Below are positions 26,600 through 36,732 of a DNA stretch of 64,000 nucleotides, piece by piece. The position numbers and the translations under genes are program-made. The DNA is from Haemophilus parainfluenzae T3T1 (GTDB lineage Bacteria > Pseudomonadota > Gammaproteobacteria > Enterobacterales > Pasteurellaceae). A model generated the notes under the pieces. The model had not been told where the DNA came from. It did no database searches and worked only from the letters and a program-made list of their open reading frames with translations. Location of the stretch: the NCBI RefSeq assembly GCF_000210895.1, contig NC_015964.1:1137501-1201500 (forward strand), read 5' to 3'. Positions within the stretch are counted from its first letter, which is position 1. Every line of letters begins with the position of its first letter.

Positions 26600-27042
26600 T
26601 TTTTTACCTCTATTAGTTTACCAGAATTTTCACTATAACAATTTAACAATAGTGAAAAATGAAGTTACTTTGGTTAACTAATCTTTAACAATGAGTTTTA
26701 TTAGGGTATCCATAACTTTTAGTTAATAGGGTCATAATTTTAGTGTGATCTTAATCATGAAATATTAAAAAGATTAAAATAACAACAATGGTATTTAATG
26801 ATGGGTAAACCTAAATACCATGCGGGATCCGCACTATTTTCGGTGATAGCAAAAAATAAAAAAGTATAAATAATAAACAAAATTATAAGAGAAGGAGAAC
26901 ATGATAAGCGCAGGCCGAGCAATTTAAAGAAGTGTGATATACAACATAAAACAGCAGCATGACCTTTCTATATTTCGTTGCTTATCGAAGTGTTAATTTT
27001 CGGGTGGATTACTCTGTTTGTTGATTAATAACGGAGAAAAAT
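26600..27042. other. Divergent regulatory gap between gltS and the ABM-gene operon
   Basis: AT-rich, with no gene seen. It must hold promoters for gltS (minus) and the three-gene plus-strand set. A clear inverted repeat is at 26627-26658 and GGAGAA lies before the 27043 start. Confidence 0.5.
26627..26658. promoter_or_regulatory. Inverted repeat upstream of gltS
   Basis: TTTTCACTAT / ATAGTGAAAA, 10-base perfect arms with a 12-base spacer, 28-59 bases before the gltS start; a probable operator. Confidence 0.5.
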
Positions 27043-27742
<700 letters not shown>

Positions 27743-27749
27743 ACTTGCG

Positions 27750-29046
<1,297 letters not shown>

Positions 29047-29061
29047 CTAATTTTTGTTGAC

Positions 29062-29080
29062 ACTCTATCATTGATAGAGT
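29062..29080. promoter_or_regulatory. tet operator O1
   Basis: The 19-base palindrome ACTCTATCATTGATAGAGT, a TetR dimer site; it overlaps the tetR promoter region and a TTGACA box. Confidence 0.97.
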
Positions 29081-29091
29081 TATTCTACCAC

Positions 29092-29110
29092 TCCCTATCA
29101 GTGATAGAGA
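29092..29110. promoter_or_regulatory. tet operator O2
   Basis: TCCCTATCAGTGATAGAGA, the second 19-base TetR site, ending 8 bases before the tetA start. Confidence 0.97.
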
Positions 29111-29118
29111 AAAGTGAA

Positions 29119-30324
29119 ATGAATAGTTCGACAAAGATCGCATTGGTAATTACGTTACTCGATGCCATGGGGATTGGCCTTATCATGCCAGTCTTGCCAA
29201 CGTTATTACGTGAATTTATTGCTTCGGAAGATATCGCTAACCACTTTGGCGTATTGCTTGCACTTTATGCGTTAATGCAGGTTATCTTTGCTCCTTGGCT
29301 TGGAAAAATGTCTGACCGATTTGGTCGGCGCCCAGTGCTGTTGTTGTCATTAATAGGCGCATCGCTGGATTACTTATTGCTGGCTTTTTCAAGTGCGCTT
29401 TGGATGCTGTATTTAGGCCGTTTGCTTTCAGGGATCACAGGAGCTACTGGGGCTGTCGCGGCATCGGTCATTGCCGATACCACCTCAGCTTCTCAACGCG
29501 TGAAGTGGTTCGGTTGGTTAGGGGCAAGTTTTGGGCTTGGTTTAATAGCGGGGCCTATTATTGGTGGTTTTGCAGGAGAGATTTCACCGCATAGTCCCTT
29601 TTTTATCGCTGCGTTGCTAAATATTGTCGCTTTCCTTGTGGTTATGTTTTGGTTCCGTGAAACCAAAAATACACGTGATAATACAGATACCGAAGTAGGG
29701 GTTGAGACGCAATCGAATTCGGTATACATCACTTTATTTAAAACGATGCCCATTTTGTTGATTATTTATTTTTCAGCGCAATTGATAGGCCAAATTCCCG
29801 CAACGGTGTGGGTGCTATTTACCGAAAATCGTTTTGGATGGAATAGCATGATGGTTGGCTTTTCATTAGCGGGTCTTGGTCTTTTACACTCAGTATTCCA
29901 AGCCTTTGTGGCAGGAAGAATAGCCACTAAATGGGGCGAAAAAACGGCAGTACTGCTCGGATTTATTGCAGATAGTAGTGCATTTGCCTTTTTAGCGTTT
30001 ATATCTGAAGGTTGGTTAGTTTTCCCTGTTTTAATTTTATTGGCTGGTGGTGGGATCGCTTTACCTGCATTACAGGGAGTGATGTCTATCCAAACAAAGA
30101 GTCATCAGCAAGGTGCTTTACAGGGATTATTGGTGAGCCTTACCAATGCAACCGGTGTTATTGGCCCATTACTGTTTGCTGTTATTTATAATCATTCACT
30201 ACCAATTTGGGATGGCTGGATTTGGATTATTGGTTTAGCGTTTTACTGTATTATTATCCTGCTATCGATGACCTTCATGTTAACCCCTCAAGCTCAGGGG
30301 AGTAAACAGGAGACAAGTGCTTAG
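29119..30324 (+). CDS. tet(B): Tetracycline efflux pump TetA, class B
   Basis: A 401-residue, 12-segment major facilitator that exports the tetracycline-metal complex in exchange for H+, including minocycline for class B. Visible motifs are the D15-containing LLDAMGIGLIMPVLP in segment 1 and GKMSDRFGRRP in the 2-3 loop. The start at 29119 (MNSSTKIALV) gives the known length; the frame is open 48 bases upstream through tetO2. A terminator follows. Confidence 0.98.
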   Translation: MNSSTKIALVITLLDAMGIGLIMPVLPTLLREFIASEDIANHFGVLLALYALMQVIFAPWLGKMSDRFGRRPVLLLSLIGASLDYLLLAFSSALWMLYLGRLLSGITGATGAVAASVIADTTSASQRVKWFGWLGASFGLGLIAGPIIGGFAGEISPHSPFFIAALLNIVAFLVVMFWFRETKNTRDNTDTEVGVETQSNSVYITLFKTMPILLIIYFSAQLIGQIPATVWVLFTENRFGWNSMMVGFSLAGLGLLHSVFQAFVAGRIATKWGEKTAVLLGFIADSSAFAFLAFISEGWLVFPVLILLAGGGIALPALQGVMSIQTKSHQQGALQGLLVSLTNATGVIGPLLFAVIYNHSLPIWDGWIWIIGLAFYCIIILLSMTFMLTPQAQGSKQETSA

Positions 30325-30365
30325 TTATTTCGTCACCAAATGATGTTATTCCGCGAAATATAATG

Positions 30366-30396
30366 ACCCTCTTGATAACCCAAGAGGGCATTTTTT
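30366..30396 (+). terminator. Terminator between tetA and tetC
   Basis: CCCTCTTG / CAAGAGGG stem, 6-base loop, then CATTTTTT; it ends tetA and could also stop tetC from the other strand. Confidence 0.8.
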
Positions 30397-30436
30397 ACGA
30401 TAAAGAAGATTTAGCTTCAAATAAAACCTATCTATT

Positions 30437-31030
30437 TTATTTATCTTTCAAGCTCAATAAAAAGCCGCGGTAAATAGCAATAAATTGGCCTTTTTTATCG
30501 GCAAGCTCTTTTAGGTTTTTCGCATGTATTGCGATATGCATAAACCAGCCATTGAGTAAGTTTTTAAGCACATCATCATCATAAGCTTTAAGTTGGTTCT
30601 CTTGGATCAATTTGCTGACAATGGCGTTTACCTTACCAGTAATGTATTCAAGGCTAATTTTTTCAAGTTCATTCCAACCAATGATAGGCATCACTTCTTG
30701 GATAGGGATAAGGTTTTTATTATTATCAATAATATAATCAAGATAATGTTCAAATATACTTTCTAAGGCAGACCAACCATTTGTTAAATCAGTTTTTGTT
30801 GTGATGTAGGCATCAATCATAATTAATTGCTGCTTATAACAGGCACTGAGTAATTGTTTTTTATTTTTAAAGTGATGATAAAAGGCACCTTTGGTCACCA
30901 ACGCTTTTCCCGAGATCTCATCTATTGAAACAGCTTGATAGCCTTTTTCAACAAACAATATTCGTGCTGAGTTAACCAGTGATTGATAGGTACTCTTAAA
31001 ATTTTCTTGTTGATGATTTTTATTTTCCAT
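30437..31030 (-). CDS. tetC: TetR-family regulator TetC of Tn10
   Basis: A 197-residue TetR-family protein with the HTH SIDEISGKALVTKGAFYHHF near residues 35-54. I start at 31030 (MENKNHQQEN), which gives the known TetC length, although the frame is open to 31105. It is divergent from tetD and is thought to repress both. Its link to tetracycline resistance is unclear. Confidence 0.93.
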   Translation of the reverse strand: MENKNHQQENFKSTYQSLVNSARILFVEKGYQAVSIDEISGKALVTKGAFYHHFKNKKQLLSACYKQQLIMIDAYITTKTDLTNGWSALESIFEHYLDYIIDNNKNLIPIQEVMPIIGWNELEKISLEYITGKVNAIVSKLIQENQLKAYDDDVLKNLLNGWFMHIAIHAKNLKELADKKGQFIAIYRGFLLSLKDK

Positions 31031-31117
31031 GATAGATTTAAAATAACATACCGTCAGTATGTTTATGGTATCATGATGATGTGGTCGTGACAATCTTAAG
31101 AACATTTAGGTTATTTT

Positions 31118-31534
31118 ATGTATATTGAACAGCATTCTCGCTATCAAAATAAAGCTAATAACATCCAATTAAGATATGATGATAAGCAGTTTCATACAAC
31201 GGTTATCAAAGATGTTCTATTATGGATTGAACATAATTTAGATCAGTCTTTACTGCTTGATGATGTGGCGAATAAAGCGGGTTATACCAAGTGGTATTTT
31301 CAGCGGCTGTTCAAAAAAGTAACAGGGGTCACACTGGCTAGCTATATTCGTGCTCGTCGTTTGACGAAAGCGGCTGTTGAGTTGAGGTTGACGAAAAAAA
31401 CTATCCTTGAGATCGCATTAAAATATCAATTTGATTCCCAACAATCTTTTACACGTCGATTTAAGTACATTTTTAAGGTTACACCAAGTTATTATCGGCG
31501 TAATAAATTATGGGAATTGGAGGCAATGCACTGA
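31118..31534 (+). CDS. tetD: AraC-family regulator TetD of Tn10, stop codon from IS10
   Basis: A 138-residue AraC/XylS-type DNA-binding protein related to SoxS/Rob, with two HTH regions (LLDDVANKAGYTKWYFQRLF and ILEIALKYQFDSQQSFTRRF). Its TGA stop at 31532-31534 lies inside the first bases of IS10, so the ancestral gene may have been longer. Overproduction of TetD is known to turn on parts of the SoxS/MarA regulon. Confidence 0.93.
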   Translation: MYIEQHSRYQNKANNIQLRYDDKQFHTTVIKDVLLWIEHNLDQSLLLDDVANKAGYTKWYFQRLFKKVTGVTLASYIRARRLTKAAVELRLTKKTILEIALKYQFDSQQSFTRRFKYIFKVTPSYYRRNKLWELEAMH

Positions 31535-32859
31535 GAGATCCCCTCATAATTTCCCCAAAGCGTAACCATGTGTGAATAAATTTTGAGCTAGTAGGGTTGC
31601 AGCCACGAGTAAGTCTTCCCTTGTTATTGTGTAGCCAGAATGCCGCAAAACTTCCATGCCTAAGCGAACTGTTGAGAGTACGTTTCGATTTCTGACTGTG
31701 TTAGCCTGGAAGTGCTTGTCCCAACCTTGTTTCTGAGCATGAACGCCCGCAAGCCAACATGTTAGTTGAAGCATCAGGGCGATTAGCAGCATGATATCAA
31801 AACGCTCTGAGCTGCTCGTTCGGCTATGGCGTAGGCCTAGTCCGTAGGCAGGACTTTTCAAGTCTCGGAAGGTTTCTTCAATCTGCATTCGCTTCGAATA
31901 GATATTAACAAGTTGTTTGGGTGTTCGAATTTCAACAGGTAAGTTAGTTGCTAGAATCCATGGCTCCTTTGCCGACGCTGAGTAGATTTTAGGTGACGGG
32001 TGGTGACAATGAGTCCGTGTCGAGCGCTGATTTTTTCGGCCTTTAGAGCGAGATTTATACAATAGAATTTGGCATGAGATTGGATTGCTTTTAGTCAGCC
32101 TCTTATAGCCTAAAGTCTTTGAGTGACTAGATGACATATCATGTAAGTTGCTGATAGGTTTCCAGTTTTCCGCTCCTAGGTCTGCATATTGTACTTTTCC
32201 TCTTACTCGACTTAACCAGTACCAACCCAGCTTCTCAACGGATTTATACCATGGCACTTTAAAGCCAGCATCACTGACAATGAGCGGTGTGGTGTTACTC
32301 GGTAGAATGCTCGCAAGGTCGGCTAGAAATTGGTCATGAGCTTTCTTTGAACATTGCTCTGAAAGCGGGAACGCTTTCTCATAAAGAGTAACAGAACGAC
32401 CGTGTAGTGCGACTGAAGCTCGCAATACCATAAGCCGTTTTTGCTCACGGATATCAGACCAGTCAACAAGTACAATGGGCATCGTATTGCCCGAACAGAT
32501 AAAGCTAGCATGCCAACGGTATACAGCGAGTCGCTCTTTGTGGAGGTGACGATTACCTAACAATCGGTCGATTCGTTTGATGTTATGTTTTGTTCTCGCT
32601 TTGGTTGGCAGGTTACGGCCAAGTTCGGTAAGAGTGAGAGTTTTACAGTCAAGTAATGCGTGGCAAGCCAACGTTAAGCTGTTGAGTCGTTTTAAGTGTA
32701 ATTCGGGGCAGAATTGGTAAAGAGAGTCGTGTAAAATATCGAGTTCGCACATCTTGTTGTCTGATTATTGATTTTTCGCGAAACCATTTGATCATATGAC
32801 AAGATGTGTATCTACCTTAACTTAATGATTTTGATAAAAATCATTAGGGGATTCATCAG
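31531..32859 (-). mobile_element. IS10, right copy (1329 bp)
   Basis: Inside end CTGAGAGATCCCC at 31531, outside end (complement of CTGATGAATCCCC) at 32859. Its protein matches the reference IS10-right sequence as I recall it, so this is the copy expected to be active. Confidence 0.97.
31544..32752 (-). CDS. tnpA: IS10-right transposase
   Basis: A 402-residue DDE transposase identical to the left copy except for L381, A389 and A398. D97 and D161 are intact, as is the QIEETF region with the third acid. This version should drive transposition of the whole Tn10. Antisense control (pOUT) is known for IS10, and the promoter region at the outer end is present. Confidence 0.97.
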   Translation of the reverse strand: MCELDILHDSLYQFCPELHLKRLNSLTLACHALLDCKTLTLTELGRNLPTKARTKHNIKRIDRLLGNRHLHKERLAVYRWHASFICSGNTMPIVLVDWSDIREQKRLMVLRASVALHGRSVTLYEKAFPLSEQCSKKAHDQFLADLASILPSNTTPLIVSDAGFKVPWYKSVEKLGWYWLSRVRGKVQYADLGAENWKPISNLHDMSSSHSKTLGYKRLTKSNPISCQILLYKSRSKGRKNQRSTRTHCHHPSPKIYSASAKEPWILATNLPVEIRTPKQLVNIYSKRMQIEETFRDLKSPAYGLGLRHSRTSSSERFDIMLLIALMLQLTCWLAGVHAQKQGWDKHFQANTVRNRNVLSTVRLGMEVLRHSGYTITREDLLVAATLLAQNLFTHGYALGKL

Positions 32860-32868
32860 GGCCTTAAG
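32860..32868. repeat. Tn10 target-site duplication, right
   Basis: GGCCTTAAG, identical to the copy at 23704-23712. Confidence 0.95.
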
Positions 32869-33243
32869 TGGGAAGAGGTTTATGTCAATGCAGATAATAT
32901 ATCCCATTTCAAAAAGGTCGAAAATACGTTATGCCCAAATAATAATGTAAAAGAAATACGTTTCGCGAGTCCGAAATATAAAGATTCTACTTATTATAGT
33001 CGGTTAGAAAAGTATCTATTAAAATCAAAGACACAAGATGCATTTCTAAAAGATGAATTTAGTGACTTTATTCAAAAGTATGGAAGGGCTGATGTTAGTG
33101 CTATTTTTGCTGGGGATATTATGTTTTCTGAGGCTATTGAGGTTTACTTTAAAGCGGGGGTTCATCCATTAGATAGTTCTGATAAAGAGCCTGTTATTTC
33201 ATGTTGTGGTTTAGAAGAGCTTAGGATATTGGTCCCAAAGTAG
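32860..33243 (+). pseudogene. 3' part of unknown gene split by Tn10 (with right target repeat)
   Basis: This continues the 23641 frame from the target duplication onward: KWEEVYVNADNISHF... to LRILVPK. The joined product would be 148 residues, mostly hydrophilic, with a DIMFSEAIEVYFKAGV segment near the end. No family is recognised. Interruption must have abolished the original gene product, which therefore is not needed for ICE upkeep. Confidence 0.85.
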
Positions 33244-33278
33244 AGCAAAGCAAAGTAGAGCTTAAATCTGTATAAATA

Positions 33279-33315
33279 AAAAAATGCACTTACTTTTAAA
33301 GTAAGTGCATTTTTT
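33279..33315. terminator. Bidirectional terminator
   Basis: AAATGCACTTAC / GTAAGTGCATTT stem with A-rich and T-rich flanks, between the Tn10-split gene (plus) and the methylase-like gene (minus). Confidence 0.85.
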
Positions 33316-34077
33316 CTAATAAAACATAGGTTCATTTTCCCAATCAATGTCAAGCGGGGGTTCTTCTACTGGTTCAGGTTCAATAACTTGATATTCTGCT
33401 TCAGTATAGGAATCTGCACTCTCCAATTTTTTGTTCCAATTCCCCAATATGTGAGCTGGTGTGTATAAATGGTAATTCACCTCATCTTTAAGGGTGTTAC
33501 CAATAATGACTTCTCCCGGTATGTGTAAGAGTGTCATTTGTATATAACACATTAATGCTGCAGTAAAATCCAAATCTCTTGCTTGAGCCCACATTTGTTG
33601 CTGAGGGTTGAAGTCCTCTTCGCGCAAATAATTATAAGCCTCAATAATCATTACGCCGGAGCCACAAGTTGGCTCTTGCAATGTCAAAAAACCACGTTTT
33701 TTAATTAAACTATGACAATCTGATAGAGTTACGGCTGCCATAAAGTGGGCAATGTGACCAGGCGTGAAATATTGAGCTTTATATTGATCACCTAAATCCA
33801 ACGACATGAACACTGATCCTAGGAAATCATAGGTTTTATGCTCCAAAGCCTCAACAATAATGTTGAAAAGGCGACTGAGAGCTTGTTTTTCATCTTCATT
33901 ATAATGCTCGCCAGCTGTCTGATAACGTTGTCTCAACGATTCATCTGCTTGTGCACCATATATAATGAGATAGAATTCCAGGGCAAAGATTGTAATAAAG
34001 TCGTAAAACACTTCTGAGCGTCGATATTGTGGTGCTATCGATTTAAAAAGTGCGGTAAATTTTTTCTCGAAATCCAT
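33316..34077 (-). CDS. N-6 adenine methyltransferase-like protein, apparently without NPPY
   Basis: A 253-residue protein resembling the SAM-binding half of HsdM-type DNA methylases: QYFTPGHIAHFMA and then LQEPTCGSGVMIIEAYNYL (SAM-binding motif I). The catalytic NPPY/F motif expected further on is not seen; the frame instead ends in an acidic, Pro-rich tail. It may be a DNA-modification accessory or anti-restriction decoy. It has its own radC-type leader and follows the ArdC gene, both fitting a role in avoiding host restriction during entry. Confidence 0.75.
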   Translation of the reverse strand: MDFEKKFTALFKSIAPQYRRSEVFYDFITIFALEFYLIIYGAQADESLRQRYQTAGEHYNEDEKQALSRLFNIIVEALEHKTYDFLGSVFMSLDLGDQYKAQYFTPGHIAHFMAAVTLSDCHSLIKKRGFLTLQEPTCGSGVMIIEAYNYLREEDFNPQQQMWAQARDLDFTAALMCYIQMTLLHIPGEVIIGNTLKDEVNYHLYTPAHILGNWNKKLESADSYTEAEYQVIEPEPVEEPPLDIDWENEPMFY

Positions 34078-34080
34078 AGA

Positions 34081-34136
34081 TTACTCCTAAAATAACGGGA
34101 GTAATCCCCTTTGAGGATTACTCCCCAAAGGGTGGT
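34081..34136 (-). promoter_or_regulatory. radC-type RNA leader of methylase-like gene
   Basis: Minus-strand order: CCCTTTG (1), GGAGTAATCC (2), CAAAGGG (1'), GATTACTCC (2'), then the ribosome site GGAGTAATC. Pairs 1-1' and 2-2' cross as a pseudoknot, while 2' can also pair with all nine bases of the ribosome-site segment. Confidence 0.7.
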
Positions 34137-34180
34137 TTATGAGAGCTCTAACAAAAAACGTTAGAATGGTTTAATAGAGG

Positions 34181-35134
34181 CTAAGCCGCTAATTTTGCTT
34201 CTTCATTCGATGTTAATTCGAGAGCATTTAACAAGAATTGTGTTGCTTCACGTGCTTGAGAAGATGCTCGGAAAATAGCTTTTTTATCGGCTTTTAATGC
34301 GTTAATCCAATGTTCAATATACGCTGCATTTTGTGAAATATTATTGCAAACATTCACGTGCGCACAGGTAAAGGCGCTTGTGAGTTCAGCTATTAATTCT
34401 TCAAATGCATATTGTTCAGAACCAAATTTATCAAATTTAGCTACACCGTCACGATTTAATCGGTCTTTATGCCCGGTGGCATGACCGCATTCATGCAGTA
34501 GAGTTGCATAGTAGTCGTCAGCTGTATTGAATTTTTTGAAATCCGGCATCACAATGCAATCTTTTCTCGGCATATAACAAGCACGATCTTGTGCTTTGTT
34601 ATACAGCTGCATACCCATTTTATTGGGTAATACATCTAAATCCGGACGAGCTTGCATTTCAGAAGATTTTTCTGGTTCAGGATATTCTTCATAGTATTTT
34701 TCTAAGCCTTCACACTGTTCAATATTAAACACGTGATGACCACGAATAAATACAGATGACTTCATTTTCGGATCACCGTTTTCATCAAGTACAATGTTTC
34801 CGCTATCGTCTTTTTCTTCAAACATATTTTGTTTATAGAAAATAATAACTGTACTTTTCTCACCTGTTCGGACTTGGCCACCTAGATGATTTGCTCCTTG
34901 AAAAGTTACCCACTTGCGTTGAGTAAAGTTTTTTCTAATGGCGCTCATCCAAAGCAGAAGTACGTTGATCCCGGAGTATTGACGACCACTTTCACCGTTG
35001 CATGGAATAGCCATTTGTGGCCATCCACTATCCCAAGGTCTCTGCCATGGCATCACACCTTGCTCTAATGCTTCGAGGATTTGGTCTGTAATTTGTTGAT
35101 ATAAATCTTTGGCAGGTTGAGTTCTTTTTTTCAT
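34181..35134 (-). CDS. ArdC-type antirestriction protein (ssDNA-binding, zincin-like domain)
   Basis: A 317-residue protein with an N-terminal ssDNA-binding ArdC domain (DUF1738; QQITDQILEALEQGVMPWQRPW and NGESGRQYSGINVLLLWM) and a C-terminal zincin-like domain with the metalloprotease motif HECGHATGHKDR. Relatives protect incoming DNA from restriction and can bind the new strand. It has its own radC-type leader. The protease-like site looks intact; whether it cleaves anything is unknown. Confidence 0.88.
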   Translation of the reverse strand: MKKRTQPAKDLYQQITDQILEALEQGVMPWQRPWDSGWPQMAIPCNGESGRQYSGINVLLLWMSAIRKNFTQRKWVTFQGANHLGGQVRTGEKSTVIIFYKQNMFEEKDDSGNIVLDENGDPKMKSSVFIRGHHVFNIEQCEGLEKYYEEYPEPEKSSEMQARPDLDVLPNKMGMQLYNKAQDRACYMPRKDCIVMPDFKKFNTADDYYATLLHECGHATGHKDRLNRDGVAKFDKFGSEQYAFEELIAELTSAFTCAHVNVCNNISQNAAYIEHWINALKADKKAIFRASSQAREATQFLLNALELTSNEEAKLAA

Positions 35135-35196
35135 GGTTGTTCTCCAATAAAAAAAGGGAACAACCCCCCGAATGGGAAATTGCTCCCAGTCGGGTA
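35135..35196 (-). promoter_or_regulatory. radC-type RNA leader of ArdC gene
   Basis: Minus-strand order: CCCGA (1), GGGAGCAA (2), TCGGG (1'), GGTTGTTCCC (2') followed by TTTTTTTT, then GGAGAACAACC at the ribosome site. 2-2' has a single G-U pair; 2' also pairs with GAACAACC. The T-run makes 2-2' terminator-like. Confidence 0.7.
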
Positions 35197-35200
35197 AAAG

Positions 35201-35237
35201 AAAACCTTGAACACGCCAATGGCATGATCAAGGTTTG
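35201..35237 (-). terminator. Terminator of small membrane-protein operon
   Basis: Minus strand AAACCTTGA...TCAAGGTTT (9-base stem with an inner GCC/GGC pair) followed by a T-rich stretch. It separates the small operon upstream from the ArdC leader. Confidence 0.65.
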
Positions 35238-35264
35238 TTGTAAAGGTTGCAGGTATTAATTCAG

Positions 35265-35423
35265 TTATGAATTAACACCAATGGAATGTGTTTTTTTGCT
35301 TTGTGTTTTTTGCTCTTGTTGACGTTTTAATGATCGCACGCCAATAAAAGCAACTGTTCCCATAAAAAACAGTACAAAGACAATTGCAAAGAGGAACCCA
35401 TTCCAGTTTAACGTAATATTCAT
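35265..35423 (-). CDS. Small membrane protein (52 residues)
   Basis: An unlisted frame with ATG at 35423, GGAG eight bases before it, and only 3 bases after the preceding gene's stop. Residues about 9-31 (GFLFAIVFVLFFMGTVAFIG) form one membrane segment followed by a basic, Gln/Lys-rich tail. Function unknown; it is the third gene of a three-gene set. Confidence 0.6.
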   Translation of the reverse strand: MNITLNWNGFLFAIVFVLFFMGTVAFIGVRSLKRQQEQKTQSKKTHSIGVNS

Positions 35424-35426
35424 ACG

Positions 35427-35675
35427 TTACGCTCCGTCTGTCTCCATTAAGTTGTTGCAATATTTAGCTAACAACACACCACAGAACCAAGCTATTCCGC
35501 CAAATATCATAATGATAATGGCAAGAAGTAGCGGAATATTGTCATTCTGAACAAACATTGCGACAAACGCAATACCTAAGATGTAAGTGCCGATTTTACG
35601 AAAATCTTCAGAAACCAGCAGCATTGTTTTTTTGTCCCAATTGGAACTAACAAGCTTGAGTAAACGCTTAATCAT
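35427..35675 (-). CDS. Small two-segment membrane protein
   Basis: An 82-residue protein with two membrane segments (about residues 31-47 and 51-69) and a basic N-terminus. It starts 3 bases after the preceding gene (stop at 35678) with GGGGGTAA as ribosome site. Family not recognised; conserved-looking ICE accessory. Confidence 0.6.
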   Translation of the reverse strand: MIKRLLKLVSSNWDKKTMLLVSEDFRKIGTYILGIAFVAMFVQNDNIPLLLAIIIMIFGGIAWFCGVLLAKYCNNLMETDGA

Positions 35676-35677
35676 GT

Positions 35678-35911
35678 TTACCCCCTTACACTTAACAAAT
35701 CTTTACGGTTTGCGTATGGCGAAACTGTAAAGAAGTGATATTTCTGTCCGTATTGACTAGGGATATTCACCATAATACGAGTAGAAGATACATCTTTTCC
35801 TCGATTTTCCCAGGCATTTAATGCTTGAGTGCGAACTTCCTCTATTAGAGATTCTGAGTCATTATGTTTGGCTAGATAAGCTAAACAACTGTTATGTAAT
35901 GTCACTTTCAT
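35678..35911 (-). CDS. Hypothetical small ICE protein
   Basis: A 77-residue cytosolic protein with no recognised motif (AYLAKHNDSESLIEEVRTQALNAWENRG). It is the first of three closely spaced genes, headed by a radC-type leader, so it should share control with the antirestriction genes. Confidence 0.6.
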   Translation of the reverse strand: MKVTLHNSCLAYLAKHNDSESLIEEVRTQALNAWENRGKDVSSTRIMVNIPSQYGQKYHFFTVSPYANRKDLLSVRG

Positions 35912-35972
35912 AAGTTTTCTCCTACAGCAAGGGAAACCTTTACCTCTAAGGGTAAAAATTCCCCTTAGGGTT
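35912..35972 (-). promoter_or_regulatory. radC-type RNA leader of the 77-residue-protein operon
   Basis: Minus-strand order: CCCTAAG (1), GGGGAATTTTTACC (2), CTTAG (1'), GGTAAAGGTTTCCC (2'), then GGAGAAAAC. Helix 2-2' has 14 pairs including three G-U; pairing of 2' to the ribosome site is weaker here. Confidence 0.65.
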
Positions 35973-35995
35973 GAAAATGAATAGCTTATGCAATG

Positions 35996-36352
35996 TTAAT
36001 GCATAAGGTAGTAAAGAGTACCCACTGTACCAACAATACCGACAATCAAAAATAAAATGCTAAATAACGTTGTTCGTTTTAACCACGTTCTTTGCACATC
36101 ATCAATAATTGCCTCATATTCTTCCGCTTGGCTATCTAGCATCATTTGTAATTCGCAAAGCCGACGAGCTTCTTCGTCTTCAATGCTTTGATTGATACCA
36201 GATGTCACTTGTTTGTATTTATCGGTTGCTTTGTTTTTAGCTGCAACGAAAAAACGGCCCAAGTGTTTTCCCACACGAAATGAAAATGTTGGAGTTTCAA
36301 GAGGGTTACTTGATGGAACATCATAGTGTTCCAATTGAGTGGATGAGGACAT
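35996..36352 (-). CDS. Hypothetical tail-anchored-like membrane protein
   Basis: A 118-residue protein: a hydrophilic N-terminal part, a helical Arg/Glu-rich middle (SIEDEEARRLCELQMMLDSQ) and one C-terminal membrane segment (LFSILFLIVGIVGTVGTLYYL) ending near the terminus. The start at 36352 is chosen because it lies 7 bases after GGAG, as in the other leader-controlled genes; an ATG two codons upstream is closer to GGAG. Function unknown. Confidence 0.6.
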   Translation of the reverse strand: MSSSTQLEHYDVPSSNPLETPTFSFRVGKHLGRFFVAAKNKATDKYKQVTSGINQSIEDEEARRLCELQMMLDSQAEEYEAIIDDVQRTWLKRTTLFSILFLIVGIVGTVGTLYYLMH

Positions 36353-36429
36353 AGTCATTCTCCTAATGTGAAATAAAAAATTCCTTGGAAAAATGACATG
36401 CCCGAAGGGAATCATTTTCCCTCGGAAGG
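36353..36429 (-). promoter_or_regulatory. radC-type RNA leader of the 118-residue membrane protein
   Basis: Minus-strand order: CCGA (1), GGGAAAATGAT (2), TCGG (1'), GTCATTTTTCC (2'), a T-run, then GGAGAATGAC. 2-2' pairs over 11 bases with two G-U pairs, and GTCATT pairs with AATGAC next to the ribosome site. Confidence 0.65.
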
Positions 36430-36434
36430 TCTTT

Positions 36435-36577
36435 AAGGTGGCATTCCTACGATTGCGTAGAGTATCCTTTCAGAATGCTGGATAACATTTTGGCTATGAT
36501 TCTACTTGCACTAAGGCAAGGCGTTGCTTCTCAAGAATCGTGCAACTTATAAGAGCTGTTTGCACAGCGACTTATCA
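36435..36577 (-). ncRNA. Structured RNA element, copy A
   Basis: Minus strand: hairpin ATAAG-TC-GCTGT-GCAA-ACAGC-T-CTTAT with a GNRA loop, then GTTGC/GCAAC, CTTGC-CTTAGT-GCAAG and GATTCT/AGAATC pairings, then GCCAAAAT, CCAGCATTCTGAAAGGA, a CTACG/CGTAG hairpin and GAATGCCACC. Copies B (60793) and C (61382) keep the pairings with changed bases. It lies directly before a radC-type leader, so it may be part of the upstream transcript or a separate RNA. Confidence 0.6.
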
Positions 36578-36732
36578 AGTCCAATCATACTTAATAAGGC
36601 TGTCGAATCTCTATTAAAAATTGTTTTTTGGAAATGGAGAATTTATCTCAAAATCAAAAAGAATTTTTTATATATTCCCCCCTGTCATTTCGTTAATGTT
36701 TCAACTATCCAATTTCATCGTAAGGGATGGTT

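Noticed and set aside
30437..31105. TetC as a 222-residue protein
   Set aside because: The first 25 codons reach into the divergent tetD promoter region; the known 197-residue form starts at 31030.
35272..35460. 62-residue minus-strand frame
   Set aside because: It overlaps two better-supported small genes in another frame (ends 35427 and 35265) that have ribosome sites and tight spacing.
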